From Variovorax sp. KK3 (GTDB lineage Bacteria; Pseudomonadota; Gammaproteobacteria; Burkholderiales; Burkholderiaceae_C): 62,237 nucleotides of DNA. The translations under genes were made by a program, and so were the position numbers. Where the stretch lies: assembly GCF_001984055.1 (NCBI RefSeq), contig NZ_LYVO01000037.1, positions 1 through 62,237 on the forward strand, in the 5' to 3' direction. Shown here piece by piece: positions 35,485 through 44,460 of the stretch (position 1 is its first letter; every line of letters begins with the position of its first letter). The notes under the pieces are model-generated. The model saw only the letters and a list, made by a program, of their open reading frames with translations, searched no databases and was not told where the DNA came from.

Positions 35485-35835
35485 TCAGAACTTGAGCACG
35501 TTCCAGACGCGTGCGCCGTTGCCGTTGCCGCCGCCGTCGGTCTGGCCCTGACGGTCGCGTCCGGTGTTGTTGGGCAGCACTTCGTACGAAGGCACGCCGG
35601 CCTTGGGCTGCACCGTGATGCTCTGGGTCTGCCCGCCGTAGCGCAGTTCGTCGACGCGGGCGCCGGCATCTTCCACGCGGATGTGCTCGATCTTCTGGTT
35701 GCGTGTCGGCGACTCGGGCGCGGCCTGGGCCGCATCGGCCGGGGGCGGCGCGCTCTGCGCGTGGACGGCAGCCAGCGGTGCGACCAGCGCGGCGCAGAGG
35801 AGGCCGCGAACGAGCAAAGAGGTGGGGGTGGACAT
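35485..35835 (-). CDS. DUF2782 secreted protein
   Basis: A 116-residue protein with a signal peptide (LLCAALVAPLAAVHA, cleavage near residue 26) and a Pro/Ala-rich linker. A small domain follows with QKIEHIRVEDAGARVDELRYGG and YEVLPN, matching DUF2782. It regularly precedes thrB in beta-proteobacteria, though no functional link is known. TACAAT at 35845-35850 (minus strand) lies nine bases before the ATG, so its leader would be only a few nucleotides. Confidence 0.8.
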   Translation of the reverse strand: MSTPTSLLVRGLLCAALVAPLAAVHAQSAPPPADAAQAAPESPTRNQKIEHIRVEDAGARVDELRYGGQTQSITVQPKAGVPSYEVLPNNTGRDRQGQTDGGGNGNGARVWNVLKF

Positions 35836-35936
35836 AGTGTCGGGATTGTAGGCGGCGGCCTCGCGCGCCGCTGTCAGCGGGCAGCGACGGGCGCCATCGT
35901 CCAGTCGCCCGAGCGCGGCACGGCAAAATGCGCCGG

Positions 35937-38729
35937 ATGACCGACAAGAAAACGCTGCTGCTCGTCGACGGGTCGAGCTACCTGTACCGCGCCTTCCATG
36001 CCATGCCCGACCTGCGCGCGGTGCCGGGCGACCCGAGCAGCCCGCCCACCGGGGCCATCCGGGGCATGATCAACATGCTTCAGCTGCTGCGCCGCGAGGT
36101 CCGCGCCGACTACGCCGCCTGCATCTTCGACGCGCCCGGAAAGACCTTTCGCGACGACTGGTATCCCGAGTACAAGGCCAATCGCTCGCCCATGCCCGAA
36201 GACCTGCGCGCCCAGGTCGCGCCGATCCACGAAGTGGTGAAGCTGCTCGGCTGGCCCGTGCTGTGCGTGCCCGACATCGAAGCCGACGACGTCATCGGCA
36301 CGCTGGCGCGCGCGGCGGGCAACCAGGGCGTCGAGGTGATCGTCTCCAGCGGCGACAAGGATCTGAGCCAGCTGGTCGACGAGCACATCACCATCATCGA
36401 CACCATGAACGGCAAGAAGCGCGACGTCGCCGGCGTCGAGGCCGAATTCGGCGTGCCGCCGCGGCTCATGGTCGACTACCAGACCCTCGTTGGCGACAGC
36501 GTCGACAACGTGCCCGGCGTCGACAAGGTCGGCCCCAAGACGGCGGCCAAGTGGCTGCTGCAATACGGCTCGCTCGACGGCTTGATCGCGCACGCCGGCG
36601 AGGTCAAGGGCCAGGCCGGCGAGAACCTGCGCAAGGCGCTCGACTGGCTGCCGCAGGGCCGTCGCCTGGTCACCATCCGCACCGACTGCGACCTCGACGG
36701 TCACGTCACGGGCCTGCCCGCGCTGGACGGCATCGCCATCGGCGCGCAGCAGGTCGAGCCCTTGAAGGTCTTCTACGAGCGCTACGGCTTCAAATCGCTG
36801 GCGAAGGCACTGGAGGCGCACGAAGTGCAGCCGGAGCTGATCGAGGAAAACCTGAAGAAGCACGGCCCCGAGGGCGGCACCGGCCTGCTCGAAGAGCCCG
36901 CCGCCGGCGAGGCCGCCAAGGCCAGCAACCTGGTCTACGACACCATCCTGGGCTGGGAGATGTTCGACGCCTGGCTCGCCAAGGTCGAGGCCGCCGACCT
37001 GGTCGCCCTCGACACGGAAACCACCTCGCTCGACGAGATCCTGGCCGAGATCGTCGGCATCAGCTTCAGCGTGAAGCCGGGTGAAGCGGCCTACATCCCG
37101 CTGGCCCACAACTACCCCGATGCGCCTGCACAGCTGCCGCGCGACGAGGTGCTCGCGAAGCTCAAGCCCTGGCTGGAGAACGGTGCGAAGAAGAAGCTGG
37201 GCCAGCACGTCAAGTACGACCGCCATGTGTTCGCCAACCACGGCATCGAGGTGCAGGGCTATGCGCACGACACGATGCTCGAAAGCTACGTGCTGGAGGT
37301 CCACAAGCCGCATGGCCTGGCCAGCCTGGCCGAGCGCCACCTGGGCCGCACCGGCATCGACTACGAAGACCTGTGCGGCAAGGGCGCGCACCAGATCTCG
37401 TTCAGCCAGGTCGCGATCGACAAGGCGGCCGAATACAGCTGCGAAGACTCCGACCAGACCCTCGACGTGCACCTGGCGCTGTGGCCGCAGCTGCAGGCCG
37501 ACGACAGGCTGCGCTTCGTCTACGAACTCGAGATGGCATCGAGCGAGACGCTCTACCGCATCGAGCGCAACGGCGTGCTGATCGACGCGCCCACGCTGGC
37601 TGCGCAGAGCAACGAGCTGGGGAAGCGCATCCTCGCGCTGGAGCAGGAAGCCTACGAACTCGCCGGCCAGCCCTTCAACCTGGGCTCGCCCAAGCAGATC
37701 GGCGAAGTCTTCTTCACCAAGCTGGGCCTGCCGGTGGTCAAGAAGACACCGAGCGGTGCACCCAGCACCGACGAAGAGGTGCTCGAAAAGCTGGCCGAAG
37801 ACTTCCCGCTGCCGGCCAAGATCCTCGAGCACCGCAGCCTGTCCAAGCTCAAGGGCACCTACACCGACAAGCTGGGGCAGCAGGTCAACCCGCGCTCGGG
37901 CCGCGTGCACACGCATTACGCACAGGCGGTGGCCGTCACCGGGCGGCTGTCGAGCAACGACCCCAACCTGCAGAACATCCCGATCCGCACGCCTGAGGGC
38001 CGGCGCGTGCGCGAGGCCTTCGTGGCGCCGACGGGCAGCGTGATCGCCAGCTCCGACTACTCGCAGATCGAGCTGCGCATCATGGCCCACATCAGCGGCG
38101 ACGCGTCGCTGCTGCATGCCTTCACCGAGAACATCGACGTGCACCGGGCGACCGCGGCCGAGGTCTTCGGCGTGGCGGTCGACCAGGTGTCGAGCGAGCA
38201 GCGCCGCTATGCCAAGGTCATCAACTTCGGGCTGATCTACGGCATGAGCAGCTTCGGCCTGGCGCGCAACCTCGGCATCGAGACCAAGGCCGCGGCTTCC
38301 TATATCGACCGCTACTTCGCCCGTTATCCGGGCGTGAAGCACTACATGGACGAGACCCGAGCCTCGGCCAAGGAAACGGGCTACGTCGAAACCGTGTTCG
38401 GCCGCCGCCTGTACCTGCCCGAAATCCGGTCGCCCAACGGACCGCGGCGCGGCGCGGCGGAGCGGGCGGCGATCAACGCGCCGATGCAGGGCACGGCCGC
38501 CGACCTGATCAAGCTCAGCATGGTGAAGGTGCAGGACGTGCTGGACGCCGAGAAGCGACGCACGAAGATGATCATGCAGGTGCACGACGAACTGGTGTTC
38601 GAAGTGCCCGAAGACGAGGTCGAGTGGGTGCGCGCCGAGATCCCGCGCCTGATGGCCGGCGTGGCGGACCTCAAGGTGCCGCTGCTGGCCGAGATCGGCA
38701 TCGGGCCCAACTGGGACAAGGCGCATTGA
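35937..38729 (+). CDS. polA: DNA polymerase I
   Basis: A 930-residue repair/Okazaki-processing polymerase. The 5' nuclease domain occupies residues 1 to about 300 (LLLVDGSSYLYRAFHAMP; VSSGDKDLSQLV; NVPGVDKVGPKTA). The 3'-5' proofreading domain retains the Asp-x-Glu of exo I (LDTETTS, about 359-361) and appears intact. Polymerase motifs are A SSDYSQIELR (Asp at about 707), B RRYAKVINFGLIYG, and C MQVHDELVFE (Asp at about 884). An in-frame ATG at 35928 is an alternative start. A weak CAAAAT hexamer at 35924-35929 may be its -10 box. Confidence 0.96.
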   Translation: MTDKKTLLLVDGSSYLYRAFHAMPDLRAVPGDPSSPPTGAIRGMINMLQLLRREVRADYAACIFDAPGKTFRDDWYPEYKANRSPMPEDLRAQVAPIHEVVKLLGWPVLCVPDIEADDVIGTLARAAGNQGVEVIVSSGDKDLSQLVDEHITIIDTMNGKKRDVAGVEAEFGVPPRLMVDYQTLVGDSVDNVPGVDKVGPKTAAKWLLQYGSLDGLIAHAGEVKGQAGENLRKALDWLPQGRRLVTIRTDCDLDGHVTGLPALDGIAIGAQQVEPLKVFYERYGFKSLAKALEAHEVQPELIEENLKKHGPEGGTGLLEEPAAGEAAKASNLVYDTILGWEMFDAWLAKVEAADLVALDTETTSLDEILAEIVGISFSVKPGEAAYIPLAHNYPDAPAQLPRDEVLAKLKPWLENGAKKKLGQHVKYDRHVFANHGIEVQGYAHDTMLESYVLEVHKPHGLASLAERHLGRTGIDYEDLCGKGAHQISFSQVAIDKAAEYSCEDSDQTLDVHLALWPQLQADDRLRFVYELEMASSETLYRIERNGVLIDAPTLAAQSNELGKRILALEQEAYELAGQPFNLGSPKQIGEVFFTKLGLPVVKKTPSGAPSTDEEVLEKLAEDFPLPAKILEHRSLSKLKGTYTDKLGQQVNPRSGRVHTHYAQAVAVTGRLSSNDPNLQNIPIRTPEGRRVREAFVAPTGSVIASSDYSQIELRIMAHISGDASLLHAFTENIDVHRATAAEVFGVAVDQVSSEQRRYAKVINFGLIYGMSSFGLARNLGIETKAAASYIDRYFARYPGVKHYMDETRASAKETGYVETVFGRRLYLPEIRSPNGPRRGAAERAAINAPMQGTAADLIKLSMVKVQDVLDAEKRRTKMIMQVHDELVFEVPEDEVEWVRAEIPRLMAGVADLKVPLLAEIGIGPNWDKAH

Positions 38730-38732
38730 GCC

Positions 38733-38766
38733 GAAGACAAGAGACAGAAGACAGAAGACAGAGACG
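38733..38766 (+). repeat. Purine-rich 7-bp tandem repeat
   Basis: Three 7-bp units, GACAGAA, GACAGAA and GACAGAG, at 38743-38763 lie inside an almost purely A/G/C, pyrimidine-poor stretch between polA and the carboxypeptidase gene. Units of this size can vary in number by slippage. It lies about 30 bp upstream of the carboxypeptidase ATG, so copy number could alter its leader. Confidence 0.6.
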
Positions 38767-38792
38767 ACGTTGAACCCCAAGGAAACCCAGGA

Positions 38793-40079
38793 ATGAATTT
38801 CTCCCGACCCCTCCGCTCCTTCGTACTCGGCGCCGTCTGCGCCGCATGGCTGGGCATGGCCGCCGCCGCGCCCGACGAGCGAATCGCCTCGCTCGCCGCC
38901 AAGGAAAAGCCCGCGCTGCTCGAAACGCTCAAGCAGCTCGTCTCCATCGAATCGGGCAGCCGCGACCTCGAAGGCCTGGACAAGATCGCCAACCTGATCG
39001 CCGACCGGCTCAAGGCCATGGGCGGGCAGGTCGAGCTGGTCGACACCAATGCTGACGCCTATCGGATGGAAGACACGCCCGAGAAGATCGGCAAGGCCGT
39101 GCGTGCCACCTTCAAGGGCACGGGCACCAAGAAGATCATGCTGATCGCGCACATGGACACGGTCTACCAGATCGGCATGCTCAACAAGCAGCAGTTCCGC
39201 ATCGACGGCGACAAGGCCTACGGCCTGGGCATCGCCGACGACAAGCAGGGCGTGGCCGTGATCCTGCACGCCGTGGCCCTGCTCAAGGCGCTCGATTTCA
39301 AGGACTACGGCACGCTCACGGTGCTGATCAACGGCGACGAGGAAATCAGCTCGCCCGGCTCGCGCAACCTCATCACGCGCCTTGGCGGCGAGCACGATGC
39401 GGTGATGTCCTTCGAGGGCGCATCGGTCCGCGAAGACAAGCTCTCGCTGGCCACTGCCGGCATCGCCTCGGTGTCGCTCAACGTGACCGGCAAGGCCTCG
39501 CATGCCGGCTCGGCGCCCGAGCTGGGCGTCAATGCGCTCTACGAGCTGTCGCACCAGATCCTGCAGATGCGCGACCTGTCCGACCCGGCCACCGGGCTCA
39601 AGATGAACTGGACCGTGTCCAAGTCCGGCAGCAACCGCAACGTGATCCCGGCGCAGGCGAGCGCGCAGGCCGACGTGCGCGTGCTGAAGGTCGCCGACTA
39701 CGACCGCATCGAGAAGCAGGTGCAGGAGCGCGTGAAGAAGCAGCTGATTCCCGAGGCCAAGGTCGAGATGACGTTCGAGCGCCGCCGTCCGCCGCTCGAA
39801 GCGAACGACGCGGCGAAGGCCATGGCCGCGCATGCGCAGGGCGTGTACAAGGAACTGGGGCGCGAGTTGGGCGCCGACGACAAGGTGGCCGGCGGCGGCA
39901 CCGATGCGGCCTTCGCGGGGCTCAAGACCAAGGCGCCCGTGGTGGAGCGCTTCGGCTTGCAGGGCTTCGGCGCCCATTCGGCCGACGCCGAATACGTGCT
40001 GGTCGACTCGATCGAGCCCCGGCTCTACCTGGCCGCGCGCATGGTGATGGACATCTCGCGCGGCAAGGCCGGCTTCTAG
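38793..40079 (+). CDS. Secreted glutamate carboxypeptidase (CPG2-like, M20)
   Basis: A 428-residue zinc peptidase related to carboxypeptidase G2, which releases C-terminal L-glutamate from folates and acyl-glutamates. The signal peptide spans residues 1 to about 25 (FVLGAVCAAWLGMAAAA). The metal site residues are in LIAHMDTVY (His near 116), GIADDKQG (bridging Asp near 149) and INGDEEISS (Glu-Glu near 183-184). The dimerisation-domain motif GKASHAGSAPE and a C-terminal His in GFGAHSADAEY complete the set. CCAGGA precedes the ATG. It is followed by a LysR gene and lies near racemase, flavoprotein and glutamate-binding genes. Confidence 0.88.
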   Translation: MNFSRPLRSFVLGAVCAAWLGMAAAAPDERIASLAAKEKPALLETLKQLVSIESGSRDLEGLDKIANLIADRLKAMGGQVELVDTNADAYRMEDTPEKIGKAVRATFKGTGTKKIMLIAHMDTVYQIGMLNKQQFRIDGDKAYGLGIADDKQGVAVILHAVALLKALDFKDYGTLTVLINGDEEISSPGSRNLITRLGGEHDAVMSFEGASVREDKLSLATAGIASVSLNVTGKASHAGSAPELGVNALYELSHQILQMRDLSDPATGLKMNWTVSKSGSNRNVIPAQASAQADVRVLKVADYDRIEKQVQERVKKQLIPEAKVEMTFERRRPPLEANDAAKAMAAHAQGVYKELGRELGADDKVAGGGTDAAFAGLKTKAPVVERFGLQGFGAHSADAEYVLVDSIEPRLYLAARMVMDISRGKAGF

Positions 40080-40104
40080 TCCCGCACCGGCTCCGCGCTT
40101 CGCG

Positions 40105-41010
40105 ATGCGGCTGCGGCACATCGAGGTCTTCAACGCCATCATGCTCACCGGCAGCGTGAGCGCGGCGGCGCGGCTCATCAACATCACCCAGCCGGCGGTC
40201 AGCCGCACGCTGCAGCATGCGGAAATCCAGCTGGGCTTTCCGCTGTTCCAGCGCGCCAAGGGCCGCCTCACGCCCACCACCGAGGCGCAGCAGCTCTATC
40301 CGCACATCGAGCGCCTGTTCGCCCAGCTCGACGAGGTGCAGCGGCTCGCGGCCAACCTGCGCACCGGCGCCGACGCGGGCGAGTTGCGCATCCTGACGGT
40401 GCTCGCGTTGAGCTACGAGGTGCTGCCGCGCGCGCTCAAGGCCTTTCGCCAGAAGCATCCGGGCACCGCGGTCACGGTCGAATCGCTGCACTCGCCGCAG
40501 ATCATGTCGGCCCTGCTGCGGCAGGAGGCCGACGTCGGCTTCGCCTTCAGCCCGGCGGTGCATCCGTCGCTCACGCAAGAGACGCTGGCCGACAGCCGCA
40601 TGGTCTGCATCGCTCCCAAGGGCATGCTGCCGCGCGCGCTGGTGCGCAACGGCTCGGCCGCGCTGCACGACCTGGTGAAGCTGCCGGTGGTGGGGCTGGA
40701 CAGCCGCGACCCGGTGGGCACCAGCCTGAGCCAGGCTTGCCGGCAGGCTGGCGTTGGATTTCAGCAGGCGGTGGTCACGGTGCAGACCTACCACGCGGCC
40801 TTGGCCATGGCGCACCATGGACTGGGCATCGCGTTGGTCGACGCCTGCACGGCAGGTTCGGCCGATCGCGCCAAGGTCGACGTGCTGGCGCTGGAGCCGT
40901 GCATTCCCGTGCCGATACGCGCGCTTCGTTTTGCCGATCGGCCCGACTCGGTGGCGGTGCGCGCCATCACGCGCTGCATGCGTGAAGCGGTCGAAGAGAT
41001 GGCGTTGTAG
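40105..41010 (+). CDS. LysR-family transcriptional regulator
   Basis: A 301-residue LTTR. The winged helix-turn-helix is at residues 1 to about 60 (LRHIEVFNAIML; SVSAAARLINITQPAVSRTLQHAE). The effector-binding domain has the usual GELRILTVLALSYEVLP opening. It starts 25 bp after the carboxypeptidase and is probably co-transcribed with it. Its last 44 bp overlap the 3' end of the convergent racemase gene. Likely targets are the local glutamate genes, by proximity only. Confidence 0.9.
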   Translation: MRLRHIEVFNAIMLTGSVSAAARLINITQPAVSRTLQHAEIQLGFPLFQRAKGRLTPTTEAQQLYPHIERLFAQLDEVQRLAANLRTGADAGELRILTVLALSYEVLPRALKAFRQKHPGTAVTVESLHSPQIMSALLRQEADVGFAFSPAVHPSLTQETLADSRMVCIAPKGMLPRALVRNGSAALHDLVKLPVVGLDSRDPVGTSLSQACRQAGVGFQQAVVTVQTYHAALAMAHHGLGIALVDACTAGSADRAKVDVLALEPCIPVPIRALRFADRPDSVAVRAITRCMREAVEEMAL

Positions 41011-42076
41011 CGGTCTTGCTCGAAGGCTTCGCAGTGTCGACGGTGTCGGCAGCGTCGGCGCGCTTCACATGCTCGAAGGTGACCGATATCGGCTCGACGA
41101 TGCGGGCATGGGCCAGCAGCAGCCGGACCTCGGGCGACCCCTGTGTCAGGAGCTTGTCGATGATGTCACGCACTTCGGTGCAAGCGGCCAGCACGACGAA
41201 CGGAACGCCTGACTCGATCTGTCCAGCTTCCACCATCTTCCGGAAGACGGCTTCGCCATGGCGCACCGAGGCCTTGTCGTCGAAGGCCTTGACGCCGCGG
41301 TAGATCGCGTTCGTCAGCGCCTGCTGGGCGCTCGGCGCTTCGTCGCTGTCCTCGGATGACGGATGCGCGTGCGTTCCGGGGACGACGCATCCGACACCCG
41401 CTGCCTCCAGTGGCCCGAGGTACAAGCGCGTGCTCAGCGTACCGGTCGTTCCCAGCACGACCACCTGTGAAGCGCTTCGAAGCCGGCTCAGCGCCCTGGT
41501 GGTGCAATCGACCAACGAAGCGAGTTGCAGCAGCGCACCGTCGGCGCGCAGGTCGGCGTACCTTTGGAATGCGTCTGGCACGAAGTGGTGCGCCGTATTG
41601 CAAGCGACCACGAGATGCGCGAAGCGACCAGGTGGCGTGGTTTCGAGCAGACCTTCCGCTTCCACGAGCGCAGAGGCGATGTGCTGCACGATCCGTTCGT
41701 GCCGTTCGGACCTTGCCGCGTTCTTCCCGTCGGCCTCCAGCGCCTCGCTGCGATCCGGCGTCTTGCACAGCTGCAGGAGCACGATCTCCCGCGTGTCGTC
41801 GAATGTGCCGATGGCTTCGATCATGGCCCGTGCGCCGGCCAGGGGACCCATGCCGCCGATGATCAGCAAAGGCGGCCGGGTCGGGCGGGCCGGCCGCAGG
41901 CGGATCACTTCTTCTGGGAAGTCCTGGTCACGAGGCGCTTTGCCGTGCTTCGCGACGAACGCCGCCGCCTGCGCTTCGAGGCCGGGAATGTAGCCGTGCT
42001 CGAGAAACGCAATGGCGGTGGCGCCGTTGTCGAACGAAGCCCTGATCACGAACGCGCGGGATTCGGGCGCCTTCAT
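40967..42076 (-). CDS. Aspartate/glutamate racemase family protein with N-terminal extension
   Basis: A 369-residue protein. From about residue 70 it is a cofactor-independent racemase with IIGGMGPLAGARAM, the first Cys loop VVACNTAHHF and the second Cys loop LAACTEV. Both catalytic cysteines are therefore present. Residues 1 to about 68 are an extra, partly charged segment (RASFDNGATAIAFLEHGYIPG) not found in ordinary racemases. The ATG overlaps the flavoprotein stop. The reading frame runs 44 bp into the 3' end of lysR on the other strand. Substrate is likely aspartate or glutamate. Confidence 0.8.
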   Translation of the reverse strand: MKAPESRAFVIRASFDNGATAIAFLEHGYIPGLEAQAAAFVAKHGKAPRDQDFPEEVIRLRPARPTRPPLLIIGGMGPLAGARAMIEAIGTFDDTREIVLLQLCKTPDRSEALEADGKNAARSERHERIVQHIASALVEAEGLLETTPPGRFAHLVVACNTAHHFVPDAFQRYADLRADGALLQLASLVDCTTRALSRLRSASQVVVLGTTGTLSTRLYLGPLEAAGVGCVVPGTHAHPSSEDSDEAPSAQQALTNAIYRGVKAFDDKASVRHGEAVFRKMVEAGQIESGVPFVVLAACTEVRDIIDKLLTQGSPEVRLLLAHARIVEPISVTFEHVKRADAADTVDTAKPSSKTATTPSLRPLHACSA

Positions 42077-43293
42077 TGGCCAGTCTCTGCCAGTGCCTGC
42101 GCCAGGCGCTCTGCCGACCCGAATGCCAGCGTGAATCCCAGCGCACCATGCCCTGTGTTGAAGAGCACGTTCGCCGGCGCCTGCTTCAGCCTGCCGACGA
42201 TGGGCACGCCCGTCGGCGTGGCCGGGCGCATGCCGGTCCAGGCATGCAGGTCCGTGGCCGGCCCGGTCTGCGGAAAGACCGCGCGCGTCGCCGCGGCCAG
42301 TGTCTGGATGCGGGTCGCCGGGATGGACGCGTCGTGGCCCACGAGTTCGGCCATGCCGGCGACGCGAAGTCGCGAGCCGATGCGTGCGAACACCACCTTG
42401 CGCGCGCTGTCGGTCACGCTCACGCGCGGCGCCGCCGCCGGGTCCGGTTCCACGTCGACGGTGATGCTGTAGCCCTTGAGCGGATAGACCGGCAGATAGG
42501 CACCCAACTCGCGGCCCAGTCGATGCGAGGCCGTGCCCAGCGCCATGACGAAGGCGTGGGCCTCCAGGTCGCCGTCGGCTGTGCGCACCGCGGTGACCCG
42601 GTTGCCGGCCCGCTCGAAGCCGTGCACCTCGCAGTCCAGCACGAAGCGCACGCCGCGCGTGCGAAGCGCGGCTTCGAGCGCGACGCACAGCTTGAGGCAG
42701 TCCGCCGCGCATTCGCTCGGGGTGTAGATCGCGCCCGCCATCTGCGATCGGTAGCCGGCGAGTGCGGGCTCGATCGCGATGCACTCGTCGGGCGTGACCA
42801 GGCGCTGCACGCTGCCCATCTGCTGCTGCAGCTCGAGCTGGCGCCGGGCGCCGTCCAGCGACGTGGTGCTGGCGTGAAGCACCAGCTTGCCGGTCGCGCT
42901 GAAGTCGCAGTCGGGTTCGAGCTCGCCGCGCATCGTGTCGAACGCAGTGCGGCTCTCGGCCGCCAGCGCCAGCAGCCGGGCGGTGGTCTCGCGCGAGGTT
43001 CGAGCATTGCAGGCCGCGAGAAACGCGAGGCCCCATCGCCACTGCAGCGGATCGAGCTGCGGGCGCAGCTTCAAGGGAGAGGAGGGCGACAACAACAGCT
43101 TGGGCAACTGCTTCCAGATCGATGGATCGGCGAGCGGCTGGACGTACGAGTAGCTCAGCTGTGACCCGTTGCCGCCGCTGGCACCGGCACCGGGCGCGGC
43201 ACGATCGATCACCGTGACGTCGAAGCCCCGGCGACGCAATTGCCAGGCCGTGGCCAGGCCCACGATGCCGGCACCCAGCACAGCCACATGCAT
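42073..43293 (-). CDS. FAD-dependent D-amino acid dehydrogenase-like oxidoreductase (DAO/DadA family)
   Basis: A 406-residue flavoprotein. The FAD-binding Rossmann motif is VAVLGAGIVGLATAWQL at residues 3-19, the substrate-channel segment includes GGNGSQLSYSYVQPLADP, and the C-terminal FAD motif is TGHGALGFTLAFGSA. This is the DadA arrangement: D-amino acids oxidised to 2-oxoacids with electrons passed to the membrane. The start at 43293 (MHVAVLG) is set by the Rossmann fold. It overlaps the racemase by ATGA, implying coupled racemisation and oxidation. Confidence 0.85.
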   Translation of the reverse strand: MHVAVLGAGIVGLATAWQLRRRGFDVTVIDRAAPGAGASGGNGSQLSYSYVQPLADPSIWKQLPKLLLSPSSPLKLRPQLDPLQWRWGLAFLAACNARTSRETTARLLALAAESRTAFDTMRGELEPDCDFSATGKLVLHASTTSLDGARRQLELQQQMGSVQRLVTPDECIAIEPALAGYRSQMAGAIYTPSECAADCLKLCVALEAALRTRGVRFVLDCEVHGFERAGNRVTAVRTADGDLEAHAFVMALGTASHRLGRELGAYLPVYPLKGYSITVDVEPDPAAAPRVSVTDSARKVVFARIGSRLRVAGMAELVGHDASIPATRIQTLAAATRAVFPQTGPATDLHAWTGMRPATPTGVPIVGRLKQAPANVLFNTGHGALGFTLAFGSAERLAQALAETGQ

Positions 43294-43409
43294 GACGTTT
43301 CGCTTCCTTGCTTGTCCGATGGAAGCGTCGACTCTAGTCGGGGACGGCGTGCCCGTGTCATGCCGAAAGGAGGACGCGCCATAGCCAAAGCTCATGCGCC
43401 GCGAGGGGG

Positions 43410-43441
43410 CGCCCGGCGAGCGCCCAGGCGGTCGCCGGGCG
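43410..43441. promoter_or_regulatory. 10-bp perfect inverted repeat in the divergent region
   Basis: CGCCCGGCGA at 43410-43419 and its exact inverse TCGCCGGGCG at 43432-43441 are separated by 12 bp. It lies between the flavoprotein gene (-) and the glutamate-binding-protein gene (+). It may be an operator for the nearby LysR regulator or simply a GC-rich hairpin. The 250-bp spacer around it holds no gene. Confidence 0.4.
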
Positions 43442-43543
43442 TGCATAACTTTCCATCATGGCTGTGCGTGCAAACGGCATGGTGACTGCCAGCCTGTTCG
43501 TTCCTACACTGCACAACTTGTTTCATCCACCGAAAGAGCTCGC

Positions 43544-44428
43544 ATGAAGACTGCTGCATTGATCGCCGCCATGGGCCTGTGTGCCGCCGTAACCGGTGCA
43601 CAGGCTGCCGACACCCTCGCCAAGGTCGCCGACTCCGGAAAGATCACGTTCGCCTACCGCGAGTCCTCGGTGCCCTTCAGCTACCTCGAAGGCCCCGGCA
43701 AGCCGATCGGCTTCTCGGTCGAGCTGTCGAACGCGGTGGCCGAGGCGGTCAAGAAGAAGCTCAACAAGCCCAACCTGCAGGTCGCCTGGCTGCCCGTCAC
43801 GTCGCAGAACCGCATCCCGCTGCTGCAGAACGGCACCATCGACCTGGAGTGCGGCTCCACGACCAACAACACGGCGCGCGGCAAGGACGTCAGCTTCGCG
43901 ATCAACCACTTCTACACCGGCACCCGCCTGCTCGCGAAGAAGTCGTCGAACATCAAGAACTATTCCGACGTCGCCAAGAAGACCGTCGCCAGCACCACCG
44001 GCACCACCAATGCGCTGGTCATGCGCAAGTACAACGTCGACAAGAACCTCGACATGGACATCGTGCTCGCCAAGGACCATGCGGATGCCTTCCTGCTGGT
44101 CGACAGCGGCCGCGCCGTGGCCTTCGCGATGGACGACATCCTGCTGTTCGGCCTGATGGCGAACGCCAAGAATCCGGCCGAGTTCGAGGTGGTGGGCGAT
44201 GCGCTGCAGGTCGAGCCCTACGCCTGCATGCTGCCCAAGGACGACGCGAACTTCAAGAAGCTGGTCGACGACACCTTCATCGGGCTGATGAAGAGCGGCG
44301 AGTTCGAGAAGCTCTACACCAAGTGGTTCATGCAGCCGATTCCGCCGAAGAACGCGCCGCTGAACCTGCCGATGAGCGAGCAGCTGCGCGACAACATCAA
44401 GTCGCCCAGCGACAAGCCGGCGACCTGA
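43544..44428 (+). CDS. Glutamate/aspartate ABC transporter substrate-binding protein (GltI-like)
   Basis: A 294-residue periplasmic binding protein with a signal peptide (LIAAMGLCAAVTGAQA, cleavage after about residue 21). The SBP family 3 fold is seen from ITFAYRESSVPFSYLEG, GFSVELSNAVAEAV, DLECGSTTNN and GRAVAFAMDDILL. It resembles GltI. No gltJKL permease or ATPase genes are adjacent, so it must borrow a transporter encoded elsewhere. A TACACT hexamer at 43504-43509 with GTGACT 16 bp before it is a plausible promoter. Confidence 0.88.
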   Translation: MKTAALIAAMGLCAAVTGAQAADTLAKVADSGKITFAYRESSVPFSYLEGPGKPIGFSVELSNAVAEAVKKKLNKPNLQVAWLPVTSQNRIPLLQNGTIDLECGSTTNNTARGKDVSFAINHFYTGTRLLAKKSSNIKNYSDVAKKTVASTTGTTNALVMRKYNVDKNLDMDIVLAKDHADAFLLVDSGRAVAFAMDDILLFGLMANAKNPAEFEVVGDALQVEPYACMLPKDDANFKKLVDDTFIGLMKSGEFEKLYTKWFMQPIPPKNAPLNLPMSEQLRDNIKSPSDKPAT

Positions 44429-44460
44429 TCTTTTCGAGAAGCTGCCGCGTCGGCTGCCGC

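Noticed and set aside
35874..40280. A 1468-codon open frame antisense to polA and the carboxypeptidase gene
   Set aside because: It is rich in His, Arg, Gly, Val and Ala, has no domain or ribosome-binding site, and mirrors conserved polymerase and peptidase motifs. It is the usual antisense frame produced by GC-rich codon third positions.
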